A DNA stretch of 64,000 nucleotides from Sialis fuliginosa (GCA_961205875.1 OY540817.1:8157001-8221000); one strand, 5' to 3'. Positions 33,778 to 44,800 are shown, numbered from the stretch's first letter. The notes: generated by a model not told the origin, from the letters alone. Numbers and translations are program-made.

Positions 33778-33930
33778 ATCTTGGCTTCTGGGTGTAAGCC
33801 GCGTTGGTTTGGTCGTGTTATCGGCCAACGTATCGTCACACATTGCAGTGGACATCTTCAGGGCTCTTCTAAAAGTGCGCACTTTTAGAAGAGACCAAAC
33901 CGACGCGGCTTACACCCAGAAACCAAGACC
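33778..33930 (-). repeat. Inverted unit with a Penelope/hammerhead-like core
   Basis: Outer arms, 'cttggcttctgggtgtaagc' plus 'cgcgttggtttggtc' (about 33779-33815) and its near-complement at 33893-33927, enclose a perfect 30-bp palindrome at 33864-33893 (CTCTTCTAAAAGTGC and its complement). Between them, read on the minus strand, lies CTGAAGATG, then 'tccactgcaatgtgtgac' and GATACGTTGGC. CTGAAGA fits the CUGANGA hammerhead box, GTC..CAC/GTG.GAC can pair as stem II, and GATAC is one base off GAAAC. This layout is characteristic of pseudo-LTRs of Penelope-like retroelements. Degenerate, probably inactive. Confidence 0.5.
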
Positions 33931-34149
33931 CCGAATTTAACGCCAATGCACACAATTCTTAACAAAATATAATAAATTAAGGAAAATATTGCAATTACAA
34001 TAAAAATTTAACAAAAATGTTTAATATTATAAAAAAATAAAAATCGTATTTTTAGATTCATTAATAAAGAACAATCACGGATATACCCAGAAGCCAATAA
34101 AAACATAAATAAAAATAAAAATATAGCATATAAGTTTCTCTTATTCGCA

Positions 34150-34405
34150 CCGTTCCAAAAATAATTCGAAAATTCAAAAATTGATAAGAGTAAACATCCG
34201 TTACCGGTTTAGTGATTACGTTTTACAAAAAAGTTGATACATGTTGTAGAGAATAGCATTATCTATAATGTAAGTCCCATTAATTTTATTCTATCTCTTA
34301 TTAGTCAGAAATATTTTTAATAAAATTAGAAACACGTACACTGTTCACTGTCAGTATTACGTACAAAAAAGTCCCGTGGCTCCTATGGAAGATATTTTTA
34401 TTCAA
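34150..34405 (+). repeat. Dispersed repeat, copy 2 (partner at 20240-20575)
   Basis: ACATGTTGTAGAGAATAGC, 'attatctataatgtaagtcc', 'cattaattttattct', 'agaaatatttttaataaaat', 'cacgtacactgttcactgtc', 'agtattacgtacaaaaaagt' and 'tcctatggaagatattttta' parallel copy 1. Confidence 0.75.
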
Positions 34406-34848
34406 ATATTCCAATTTTTTACTCTCAAATGTGTATATGAATAATTGGGTGTACATTTATTTAAAAATAAATTATATGTATATATTTCATCGAAACACGT
34501 AAATTGTCCCAAACTTGTTGATGTGTAAAAAATAGCCCGCAGACCTGTTGTTGGTAACCCCTAAACTTTTAGGGGATGATATTTTGCCACGTAATGCTGT
34601 ATATCAAATAAAATTGTTTTTAAATGGTGTATATTATGATAAATAATATACACCGTATACTCTTGACATGTAATTAAAATAATACGGTAATTATGTTATT
34701 CGTGACCACAACACTTATGTGTGAGCTTGTTTTAATGCGTTATTTAATTTAACCCCTTTTATTAATTGTTTTATGAATATTTCAGAACGATAAAATTTAA
34801 TTTGAATACAACTCTAAAACTCTGTTTTATGTAGGTACAAATACACTT

Positions 34849-35127
34849 TTAACCCTCCAGTAGTAGCGCTTTATCTATTCTCGTAAGTGGTGGCACCAAG
34901 TCTGTCAGACACACATTTATTTGTATTATTATTAAGGGGTGATTTGAAAAGATATTGTCAGGTCTTGATATTTTGGAAAACTTTTTTTTACTTATTTAAT
35001 GCTATATAATATAATAATATAATGGTATATATATGATAAGCGTCAAGTGTAACAGATTTCAATATTAACATAAACTAAATTATTTAAAATCTGTCTGTGA
35101 GACTTGGCGCCACTGTTTCAGGGTTAA
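34849..35127. mobile_element. piggyBac-type MITE with TTAA duplication
   Basis: A 271-bp element (34853-35123) starts CCCT and ends AGGG and is flanked on both sides by TTAA (34849-34852 and 35124-35127), the signature of piggyBac-superfamily insertion. Inner terminal repeats are also inverted: 'agtggtggcaccaagtctgt' near 34888-34907 against the complement of 'gagacttggcgccact' at 35099-35114, and CAGACACACA against TCTGTCTGTG. There is no transposase frame; it would rely on an autonomous relative. Confidence 0.85.
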
Positions 35128-35734
35128 ATTTGTTCAATTTTCATTCTCTTATAAATTCCAATGAAAAATTATTCACATTTTTCAAGCCATATGAACTAAA
35201 AAATACAAATAAATTTGATTAGATTAAAATGCCTTAATGATAAATTTGTTTTCCAAATTATAAAAAAGTATATAGCACACATTACATTTCCTTATCATTA
35301 AAATGTTTATTATTAATAACTACAGTTTATATATTTTCATTTTAATACACTTATGAATACCGAAATTACATGTTTTTTAATACTTTCCAACACGCCAACT
35401 GCTCCTTTGGGAATTTTATTTTTGTCATGTTTCCTCTATAGTATTAACTTCTGGTCATTACATTAGGAAAAGCTATTTAGGTTAAATTACAGAATATTTA
35501 ATTAGACTAATATTACGATATCTCCACAGCTTTAATCTTTTAACACCATGAAGAATAGTGTATAGTTTCAAAATAATAACAATTATGATTTGATGATATG
35601 GAATCCGCAATAACCCCATTTAATAGCCTTTTATACGATCAACCTCTTTTAGGAGGGTTCTGATTTTAGTAACAAGAATCATTTTTGCTTTGCAAATACA
35701 CTTATACTTTCGTAGTTATATTATTCACTATATA
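35128..35734. other. AT-rich non-coding DNA
   Basis: No features recognised. Confidence 0.4.
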
Positions 35735-36225
35735 ATTTCTCCGTGACTTCACCCGCGTTGTTTCAAAGTCAGTGAATATCAATGCAAAAAAGTAGGCTAA
35801 TAATTATCCAATTCATTTTTATACATTTTTATTAGAAAAACCAATTGTAAATTTCCTATATTTTATATATGCCCGGTATTATCAAGCACTTTAATGTTAC
35901 TTTAAAGTAGATTTAGTGTATTACTAACGTGATTTAAATCAATATCTAGCCTCTCAATGCAAAATGAACATAATATGCGTTGTAAAAACATAGTGCGAAA
36001 ATTAAAAATCCCTTTAATTAAATGTTTTTGTTGATAATTCTACAGTTAGTTAAAGGAGCATTTAGTGAAACTTGGTAATACTGAGCGATAGACCTATTGT
36101 AAAACAATTATCATATACTCTAAATTAGTTCTAGGGTCTTAAGCATTCAAACAATGAAAATCTCATCAAAATCGATTGAATAGTTTTCGTGTCAAGTTGG
36201 AATAAACAAACATACAGTAAATAAA
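35735..36225 (+). repeat. Decayed interspersed repeat (retroelement- or Helitron-like)
   Basis: Opens with 'ccgtgacttcacccgcgttg', contains CCCGGTATTATCAAGCACTT at 35872 (related to the ends of the palindromic MITE at 56175), then 'gttctagggtcttaagcatt', 'aatgaaaatctcatcaaaat', 'cgattgaatagttttcgtgt' and 'caagttggaataaacaaaca'. The final blocks match 20830-20930. Limits and class are uncertain. Confidence 0.45.
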
Positions 36226-36249
36226 TTAAAAACTATCAAAATCAATTAT

Positions 36250-36624
36250 ATTGGTCACGTTCACGACTGACCAAAAACAGTGAACAACGAGCTTTGATTG
36301 GTTGATTCATGGAATTTCTGATGTATGTACCAGAAATTTAAAGGATGTCATTTTTTAAGCGTGTAAGGAAGTGAGAAAGAAGTAACTATAAAGAGATAGA
36401 AACTAGTGACCAGGCTAATCAAAGAACTTTTATGCTCACTTCATGTTGAGCGTTTCTGTCAGAACACTAGTTTCTATCTCTTCATGGTTACTTCTATCTC
36501 ACTTCCTTATACGCTTAAAAAATGACATTCTTTAAATTTCTGGTAGAATCCACCAGAAATTCCATGAATCAACCAATCAAAGCTCGTTGTTCACTGTTTT
36601 TGATCAGTCGTGAACGTGACCATT
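36250..36624. mobile_element. Foldback MITE with about 156-bp arms
   Basis: Arms 36253-36408 and 36465-36621 are inverted copies: GGTCACGTTCACGACTGA, 'acagtgaacaacgagctttg', 'attggttgattcatggaatt', 'aatttaaaggatgtcatttt', 'gtaaggaagtgagaaagaag', 'agagatagaaactagtg'. They are about 90% or more alike by eye and separated by a 56-bp spacer. Flanking ATT on both sides (36250-36252 and 36622-36624) may be a 3-bp target duplication, which would suit a PIF/Harbinger-type MITE. No frame. Confidence 0.9.
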
Positions 36625-37189
36625 GTTTATAGAAGGCCACGCAAATTACATACTTTTAGTCGACCGATTTAATAGTTTAGTTGGTGTCTACAAAATGACG
36701 TTCTTAATTTTTTTTATCTATTAAATACCAACTTTAGTAAGTACTAAAGAATAATTTTTCATTGTTATTTAAATGAGAAACGGGACCCTCCTTTGCGGCA
36801 CCTCTTAAAATTGAACTATAGGGGGTCCTTCGGCGAGGATTTAGATCATAAACTAACTCATTTCGTAACGAGAACAAATGTTTATTTTTTTGACACACCC
36901 TAATCCAGATTGAGTTTAATGAACTATTCCTGTATTGATTCCTAATAACAGATTTTTTAAGACTTATGTGGCACTAAAATTAAAATTATTGATCATTATA
37001 AAAATTTGCAGATCATTGGCTCGATATTTATAGTACAAACAATTTGATATTAAGTTCTTTGATGATGATTTCTCTATTTGATAAATAAATATCAAAAACA
37101 CTTTATTCTAAAAAAACCACTACATTCAGCCATTCAAGTACCCTATTCGTTTATAACAGTTTTCCGATGTACCACAAATTAAAATAAAC
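36625..37189. other. Non-coding DNA
   Basis: A GC-richer fragment near 36780-36845 ('gggaccctcctttgcggc', 'gggggtccttcggcgagg') forms partial inverted words (GGACCC/GGGTCC). Nothing else was identified. Confidence 0.4.
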
Positions 37190-37470
37190 TGCAACCTCAT
37201 ATTACATGAATCAGTTCCATAATCTCGACAATAGAAAGGTCATTTATTTGTGTTCAGAAATCCACATATGACAACATAATGACGTCTCCGCACAAAGCAA
37301 CCCTTTCATGGTCAATTATCGCAATCTTTACACTGATGCAAGTGGACGGGGCATTTAATGAGGCCTGAATCTGGTGATTTATTTTAACCCACGACGGGAA
37401 GCATTACTCAGCATTAGCGACCCAATGTTGTTGTTGCTTGCCGTTTATTGTTGATATCAGAAATTGTTAT
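37190..37470. other. Higher-complexity island, candidate regulatory element
   Basis: Words such as 'atgacgtctccgcacaaagc', 'tcatggtcaattatcgcaat', 'gatgcaagtggacggggc', 'aatgaggcctgaatctggtg' and 'ttagcgacccaatgttgttg' occur without repeat relatives in the window. The near absence of homopolymers contrasts sharply with the flanks. No frame. A conserved enhancer is one reading. Confidence 0.3.
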
Positions 37471-39449
37471 ACAACGTGAACCAGAATTGTTTAAGTACAT
37501 ATAATGTTTTGTGGTCTGCTTATATTGATATTATAGATTACATTACTAAGGTTATTCGATCTTTAGAACAATGTATTGATAAAAGTCTAAAATTTCAATA
37601 TGTTATTTAATTTTGTGGATAGCTCATATATCTTACTGATTTAAAAAAAAAATATTGGACGTATGGTTTTGGAGTAATTGGATATTAAAAATACAGTTTT
37701 TAATACAAGGTAAATGAGAGAACTCACCGGAAGTGCTCTATTTATTGAAATTCTACACAAAAATTCTATACAGAGACGTTTTAAACAATGCATGATTATT
37801 CAAAACTTCTACCCTTTTAAATAATATAAAAAAAGTAGTACCTAGTTTCAGAATCAAGTTTTTTAACCTAAATTTGTCAAAAATGACGATTTTGGCCATA
37901 AGTATTTCTAGTTTTTCTTCACGGTAACAAATAGTAGGTACTACCTTTACTCTTTGAAATGAACAACGGAAGGTAAAGGTTCATTTTAAAATTGAAATAT
38001 GGTACTATATGTTATCATATATATTTACGGTTTCTCTTTTTTTTGGTCGGATTGCAAAAATAAATAATACATTTTCTTCGTTACGAACGTTCCTATAATA
38101 CTGAATAGTTCATTTATTTGATATGGTAAATTTACGTTTTTCTATGCATTAAAACTATTGGTTATTCCTTTATTTATCCCGAAAAATAATTGTGGCTCTT
38201 GAATGTTTTTAAAATGTTAATATAGCTCCTACTGCAGGGAACATTAGCCACCCATGATATATAATACCTTTTCATAAATTATAATGGTTAAGTTCCTATT
38301 TCCGACTCTTACTCTACACACACACATACACATATCTATGTAATACGGATGATATTTCATTTTACTGTTTCTCATTTTTGGGTTGTTTATCTGTTATCTA
38401 AAATCGTTGTGAATGTGTTAATGAAGGGGATATCTTATCGGTTTTTGATTATGATGACTGCTATTCAAGGGGATATTTCTGATTTTCCACACTTCATTCT
38501 TTGTGATTATGAAATATTATGAATATAAATTATTTTTTTCTGTTTATTCCTCAAAAAAATATGTACATCTAAACTATTATTGCTCTTTTTTATTTATGAA
38601 TAATATCAAGGATAAAATTCATATTTCCTATGAAATAAAGCTTCAAATGCAAAAAAACTTCAGTTTTTCTTGATTCACATCAGCTCTGTGCACTTCATAT
38701 ATCGCTAATGTAAACATTATAAGAAAAGTTTAGAACCAAATAAAACTTTTATTAACTAAAGTGAAGTGCTGTTTAAAAATTCATCTTCAAATATAGTTCT
38801 TCAAAGTTGTTCCTATTTAAGTAATTATTTTTTTCTTAAAGTTCACTTTGCGTTACCGATTTTTAATCAAAATCAACTTTTAATTCATTTTAATAATTTA
38901 TTAATACAAATAGGTATACTCTCTCTTTGTTACAGATTAATAATTTAGAATGTATATACATAATAATATTTTCTGTTTTCATTTTATTGTCAGTAGGTAT
39001 TAGTATGTACATTTTTTAATACAGACAACCCCCCCTTCCCCCCCAAAAAATAGTATTAATATACGTTCCATTTTAACTTTAACTAAGTATTTCAAAATTT
39101 ACGGATAATACGATTCTGCAATAAAAATAGGGGCTCGCATTAAAAAAAAAATATGACCTCCACCAAAAATAAATTCCTTATCGTCATCCGATGCTTCAAT
39201 TTAAAACTCTTCAACTATTGTCCAAAACTTTTTTCTCTGCGTTCTGAAATATTTTTTTGGGGTGATAAAAATAAAATAGAACACCAGTATATCTTTTCGG
39301 AACTTCTTGTATCGACTTGAATGGATTTTCAAAAATTAAATTTCCATAGTATAGCGGTATAGCTTAATCCTTTCATTTCTTAACCATGAATAGTTTCCGC
39401 GTTTTATTTTTCATGAGAAAAATTATAATAACAGTTAAATGTATGCAAA
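37471..39449. other. AT-rich non-coding DNA
   Basis: Contains a C-rich run (CCCCCCCTTCCCCCCC) near 39028-39044. The frame at 38766-38948 is unsupported. Nothing else was seen. Confidence 0.4.
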
Positions 39450-39833
39450 ACACCCAGACATGGCAGTTTTAAGTGCAGATATACTGTTTTTGGGATTAAT
39501 GGGTTTCTTTTTTGAAATTATCATGAACTCATGTTATTAATAAAACAAGTACCTCTTTATTAAATCAATGTAATTACCAAAGTTTGTTTTTTAAATAGAC
39601 ACCCTGTGATAGACAGATAATTAATAAATAGATTACATTAATAATAATTAGTTTAAATGTCACACCCATTGGCTGATTGTCATCAAATTAAGTTATTTTA
39701 GAGTTAAGTGTCTATAGATTATGATTCAGTAATGGCAGTAATCAAACAACAAATATTTCTAATTTAGTATATACATTTAATTAAACAAGAATCCAAACCT
39801 GGGGTATGATCCAAGATTGGTGCCAGTACCTTA
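39450..39833 (+). mobile_element. Copy D of the GGTACTGGCACC-ended MITE family
   Basis: Enters with a degraded left end near 'ggcagttttaagtgcagata', then 'atactgtttttgggattaat', 'catgttattaataaaacaag', 'tgtaattaccaaagt', 'cattggctgattgtcatcaaatt' and 'tcagtaatggcagtaatcaa'. It ends 'gattggtgccagtacctta', an intact right terminus. An internal deletion has removed the 'gtaatg...cattttgtaatcatt' segment present in other copies. Confidence 0.75.
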
Positions 39834-40856
39834 CAAGCGAATATAAATAAAATAAATATTTCAATTTAATATACACCGATATCTGCGTATCAATAATAAA
39901 CGACAACCACTGCTTTAAATTCAAGCAGAGCCTATCGAAATCTCCCGAGGGAATTATACAACAATCACAAAAATAATCACCGTAGTTCCCGAACAATGTA
40001 ACACAAAAACAAATATAATTCAATTCTCTTACAAATTCGCTTGTGGGGGTTAGAGGAGAGAATATGCAACTGCTTGCTGTAGAAAGTGATTCATAACTAC
40101 CTAGTACCTACTGCATGTGGGCGCCTCGGGCGTCCAACGTGAAAATGAACCACGCTTGGGGAGGGAGGATGTATACAAATGCTCATATTTCAATATCAAC
40201 ACATCAAAAATAATAACACGCATTAAATGAACCAAAGTAACATGTAATTATATTGTATAATGATTCAGGGCACCCCTACTGTTTCTTATTAACTCTATAT
40301 TACATTACGTAATCTGAACCGGGACGAATCTATTGTGCAATATAACTTATTGTCGAAAGAATAAGACGGAAGACATTTGAAGATTTTTGATGTGTTTTTA
40401 ATGCGCTACTTGGGACTCGATGGCGTTAAATTAAGTTTGAATTAGAATAAAAAAAATGTACTGACATTTAAAACGTGGAATTAAACGGGAGGAAAATTTA
40501 TGCTGTTTATATTATTTGGGAAGGGAGGGGGTTGATGAAAAGACAAATGACTTTAAGTATCGTTTGATTTATTAAAACTATTACTAACGTATAGTTGAAC
40601 GTTAGATTTAAATCTAGGATTTTGTGTGTGGAATTACAATATAAATTATTCTTGGATTTTTCTGAAAACGGTGAAAGCTTTTAAAGAATAATTTACGGTC
40701 AAAGAAAGATAGCGTATTTCATTTTACGTGTAAGTTTTTTATATTTCAAAGTAACGTATATTATATACTAACTTGATTTTTACAAATTGAAGAACCTATT
40801 TTTATACATTAACATCATATATAATAAATATCTATAATTCAAAGTTAGATTCATTT
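39834..40856. other. Non-coding DNA with a small GC island
   Basis: At about 40020-40175 the sequence is notably GC-rich ('catgtgggcgcctcgggcgt', 'cacgcttggggagggagg'). The remainder is AT-rich. The minus-strand frame 39781-40023 overlaps the MITE end and is not called. Confidence 0.35.
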
Positions 40857-41693
40857 ATACCGGGTGTTTTTTTTAACCTGAAACATTCAAATATCTCGAA
40901 AAATAGGCACTCTACGGAAAAATTCCAATAATCAAAATTTAATCATTCCGCTGGGGAAATACATTAGAGTAAAAAAAAATAGTCTCACATCCCCCTCTTT
41001 GTAGGCTGGGGCGGGGGTAACTTTGAATCTTAAATAGGAACCTCAATTTTTTATTGCAGATACGGATTCTACGGCTAAAAGTACGTACGATTTGTTTAAA
41101 ATATTTTGTTCGATTCATCATAGATGGCGCTGTAATCGTCGAAATTCAATTTATAATACAACAAAAAGAACCGGAAAAATTTGAAAAAAAAATCGATCGC
41201 ACCGAGGATCGAACCAGGCCATTCACGGTTGTCGGTCCGTATCGCAAATCACAGTCTACAGTACGTGATGTGCTGGTACATAAGTTATGCGAATTTACAG
41301 AGGAATTTCATAATTTTTTTTCTCGGTTTTTTACGAGTTTCCGGTCAATCGGCTTGGTGTGTAGATTTGTCTATGCCACTACTACAACCCTTTTTTTTAA
41401 CAAATTGGTGCATCTGATATCTGGTTGCCTCTTGTTAGAAGAAATCGAAAAAAAAAATTATCGATCTATGATAAATCGAACAAAATATTTCAGATAAATC
41501 GTATGTACTTTTAGCCGTAGAATCCGTATCTGCGATAATTTTTCCCATGTTAAACAAATGGAAAAAAGACTCGGTTTACACCGTTCACAGGTTTGATCTA
41601 TTTGTCTGAAATTTTGGACAATTCATAGCTAAAACATAGGCTAATGGGACCGAAAAAATAAAAATAAAAAATAAATTAAAAAACACCATAATA
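40857..41693. mobile_element. Possible composite element with a nested foldback
   Basis: Outer ends may be inverted: TACCGGGTGTTTTTTTTAAC at 40859 and the complement of 'ttaaaaaacaccataatata' at 41677-41696. Inside it lies a much clearer inverted repeat (see 41053-41538). The outer pairing is short and low in complexity, so the element limits are tentative. The 147-codon frame at 41054-41497 runs through the nested repeat and has no domain. Confidence 0.35.
41053..41538. repeat. 486-bp foldback with 75-80 bp arms and a tRNA-like B-box
   Basis: The left arm (41053-41126: ATTGCAGATACGGATTCTAC, 'ggctaaaagtacgtacgatt', 'aaatattttgttcgattcat') and the right arm (41458-41538) are inverted, with about 90% match. 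The centre contains, on the minus strand, CCTGGTTCGATCCTCGGTGC (about 41201-41220), matching the GGTTCGANNC pol III B-box of tRNAs. No convincing A-box or cloverleaf was found, so tRNA derivation is possible but unproven. Confidence 0.65.
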
Positions 41694-41973
41694 TACAGGT
41701 TGTCCCACGAGAAGGTTTTGAAACTAATCAGCTGTCATTTTCAAATGGATGCAGTTATCGAAAAAATAAAGATTGCGTTGAAAAGAGGAGAGTCTGCAAT
41801 TTTATTTGGGCTATGGTAGAATCAAGTACGTGTACGTCAAAATGAATAATCTGACTTTTTCTCTCGAAAAGTGTTTGGCAATTCTTGTAAGGGGTTTCAT
41901 ATTAAATACAGAAAAAATAAAGTTAAGAATGATAGCTAATTCGTTTTAAAACCTTTCCGTGGGACACCCTGTA
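41694..41973. mobile_element. MITE with TACAGGKTGTCCCACG ends
   Basis: A 280-bp element: TACAGGTTGTCCCACGAGAA on the left and, in complement, TACAGGGTGTCCCACGGAAA on the right, continuing as 'ggttttgaaactaatcagct' against 'ggttttaaaacgaattagct'. TA at both ends indicates a TA target, as in mariner-like MITEs. No frame. Confidence 0.85.
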
Positions 41974-42179
41974 CATCTAAATATAACGGACACCTCTCCT
42001 CGAGGTTTCACTGTAATGAATTATATTTATTCAACTGTTTTAAAACTGCTCTTAACCAGAGCACTATAACCGCACTATTATATTTAAAAAAATTAATAAA
42101 ATAACTAAAATCAATAGTAGAATAGATCTATAAAAAATTTTCATAATCCTCCCATTAAAAGGACAAAAATTTAATACCG

Positions 42180-42500
42180 GCAAGAATTTAATAAACACTA
42201 TGGAAACAGACCCTCGCAACACCATCTATATTCAAATGCACGTACTACAACGAGCGGTCGGTGGTTCATAGACCTCTTAATATTAAACAAAAAGGGCAAT
42301 TTATGCGGACTGGCGATGTCCATCAGAATAGCCATTGTCACCCTAATCGCCTGCAGGATAGCGCATAGTCTCACGAGCCCTGCAGGACATTTTGTTTTAT
42401 GCATACGATGGAAAACTGACAATCTCTCGGTTGGTAAATCTTTTACGAAACAATTACTGACGTGGTTATACGGACGGTTGAATTGTCCTATATGTTTGTT
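42180..42500. other. Higher-complexity island, candidate conserved element
   Basis: GC-richer, non-repetitive DNA ('atgcggactggcgatgtcc', 'attgtcaccctaatcgcctg', 'caggatagcgcatagtctc', 'acgagccctgcaggacat'). Frames are open on both strands across it (42198-42422 minus; 42316-42522 plus), which is often a sign of constrained or GC-richer DNA rather than of a gene. Neither translation shows a known domain. A tandem CTGCAGG pair (near 42351 and 42381) is present. Confidence 0.3.
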
Positions 42501-43808
42501 AATTTATATCTACTGCATGTAGGTACTTTATTGTTATTTGGTAATAAATTTCACTTATACGATAACATTGTTTTAACGTTTAAATATATGTTTTAATACT
42601 TTCTTAGGGTTCCGTAGAAAGTTAGAATCTTAAAAATACTTAATAAAAGTGTTAATGGCGCCTGCAAGAGGCTCTAAATAGTCATTATCTTTTGAACGCG
42701 AAAGTCGATTGTATTTTCCCCCTTCGATGCAAAAATCGACTATAGTCTACGACTCGAAAAAACACCGTTGCACGCGAAAATCGACTTTTATTTTAGAAAA
42801 AAATGTTTTTAGAAAAAATAGTATATGCAGTGAAATGTTCAGTAAAATCTTTCATTTTAAAATAAAAAATTTGTTAAAAAAATGGGTATGACTGTGTCGA
42901 GATGCATAGTTGAGGGATTGACGTGAATACGTTCTAAATCCAAAGTCGCATCATTTGTGTCAGTAGGGTTAAATAAAACTCAGACGCATGATGTGTTAAT
43001 TAATTATAATATATCAATATTAATAAAATTGAAAAGCCTGTCTATTAATCTAGAGAATAAAGAGTTTACTTTTCACAATTTGTTCTTTATTTTCGTTATT
43101 TCTTTGTACGAGAGTAAAAGAAGTCAATATTTACAATTTTTTTTTATTAATATTTAAAAAAAACTGTAAATTAATATTTATTATCAATAATTTATAGATA
43201 TATTTATAGATATATAATAATTTTAAACATATAATCGAAATAAAGATTCTGTAAAAAAATTTGAAAATGTTATGAAAATCAGACATTTATTCGAATCAAA
43301 GTGTGAGGAATGGAGCAATTATTCTAAATCCTATTATAAAATTAAAGTAGGTAAACTAATTCATAGATAAGAACGTATTTATTTATAACAACATTAGTTT
43401 TACCTCTATTAATATATGGATATAGAGAAAGCCACCCACGAACTATTCAAAGATTTAATGTAATTTTGAATAGTTAATGAGAATTAATTTACAAATACAC
43501 ATGCGTACGTCATAGGTATGAGACCTTACATAATCACGTGAACAATTATAGTACTGCTGTATTGTGCATAATTACATACATACAAATAGATTACTCATTA
43601 ATATAATTAATTAGTACTCGTTGTACATTCAAAACACAATTGAGACCGCTTTTAATAGCCCGTAACTATTATTTGTGTTGGTAACAAAGTCTCGCCAAGG
43701 GAGGATGAATAAATCGCAGGTGTTGCAGTTTTTTTTAGTTCTTTCAGATTTCAACGTCTGGATTATAACCGGATTAAAAACTATATTTTGTTTTATACGT
43801 GTATGATA
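42501..43808. other. Non-coding DNA
   Basis: A TTAGGGTTCCGTAGAAAG at 42604-42621 is an isolated end of the 1765-2219-type repeat. A TCGACTNTAGTCTACGACTC region near 42710-42790 has repeated 'aaaatcgact' words (at about 42731 and 42778). Nothing else was supported. Confidence 0.4.
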
Positions 43809-44701
43809 TACAGGTTGGTCAGGTTTGGGATACAGATATTTTAAGAGATAATTCCTTGGCTCATTGTGAGTAAAAAATTGCACGGGAAGGTGGGGTCTAT
43901 CTTCAACACCCTCTGAACTACAAGTGTTTAAAAACTTCCTTTTTCAGAGTAGTGCTTACAAACAAAGATTATCTCAACTTCCAAAGTAACGTAATATAAC
44001 TAGAGCAATCAAAATGAGTCAGTTTCATAGGAAATTAACTAACGTATTTTTCAGTATTAGAGTTATTGCTAGCCGTATTTCCAGTTCAGAATTATTGCTC
44101 ATCAATGTAAAAAAATATATTTATTTTTTTGTAAATTTTTATAAAAATGACATTTTTCTCCAAAAGTACTCATAATATGTGGTCTTTTTTATCATTAATT
44201 TGGTGTGTCATAATATTACCTACAAATTCACTATACCAAGTTTGAACCTGGGTCTTACAGTTTTCCAGTTATTTTATCTAAATAATCCCCAAAAGTGACT
44301 ATTTTGCTACCTACCCTAATTATGTAATTATAAACAAACAGGTAGTTTTGGAGAAAAATGTCATTTTCATAAAAAGTTTCAAAAAAATAAATATACATAT
44401 ATTTTTACTTTGAAGAGCAATAACTCTGAACTGGAAATACGGTTAGCAATAACTCTAATACTAAAAAATACGTTAGTTAATTACCTATAAAACTGACTCA
44501 TTGTGGTTGCTCTAGTTACGTTACTTTGAAAGTTATGAGATAATCTTTGTTTGTAAATACTACTCTGAAGGAAGTTTTTAAACACTCTGTAACTCAGAGG
44601 GTGTTGAAGATGAACCCCACATTCCCGTACAATTTTTTACTCACAATGAGCCAAGGAATCAGCTCTTAAAATATCTGTATCCCAAACCGGACCCCCCTGT
44701 A
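43809..44701. mobile_element. 893-bp foldback element with long arms and TACAGG ends
   Basis: The left arm starts TACAGGTTGGTCAGGTTTGG, then 'gatacagatattttaagaga', 'ccttggctcattgtgagtaa', 'cttcaacaccctctgaacta', 'ttacaaacaaagattatctc' and 'gttattgctagccgtatttcc'. The right arm is its complement, ending 'atctgtatcccaaaccggac' then CCCCCCTGTA. Matching continues inwards to TGACATTTTTCTCCAAAA against 'ttttggagaaaaatgtcatt', so each arm is roughly 300-350 bp. TA at both ends suits a TA target. It cannot encode a transposase; its transcript would form a very long hairpin. Confidence 0.9.
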
Positions 44702-44703
44702 TA

Positions 44704-44800
44704 ACAGGGGTGGCCAAATTTCATGCCAGTAGGAGCCTAATTAAAGCTAAATAAATATTTAAAAGCTACAATTAGATTTTTCGAAATACTAACGAGCGGA
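44704..44800 (+). mobile_element. hAT-like left end fragment
   Basis: CAGGGGTGGCCAAATTTC begins two bases after the foldback and resembles the common hAT-MITE terminus CAGGGGTGGCCAAACT. No right-hand inverted end was found, so it is either truncated or degraded. Confidence 0.4.

Noticed and set aside
41195-41300. Possible tRNA gene on the minus strand (B-box-like sequence)
   Set aside because: No cloverleaf, acceptor pairing or A-box could be drawn; reported only as a B-box-like finding.
41054-41497. 147-codon plus-strand frame, the longest in the window
   Set aside because: It runs through a foldback arm, a B-box-like segment and the other arm; the translation has no domain and begins and ends in inverted copies of the same sequence.
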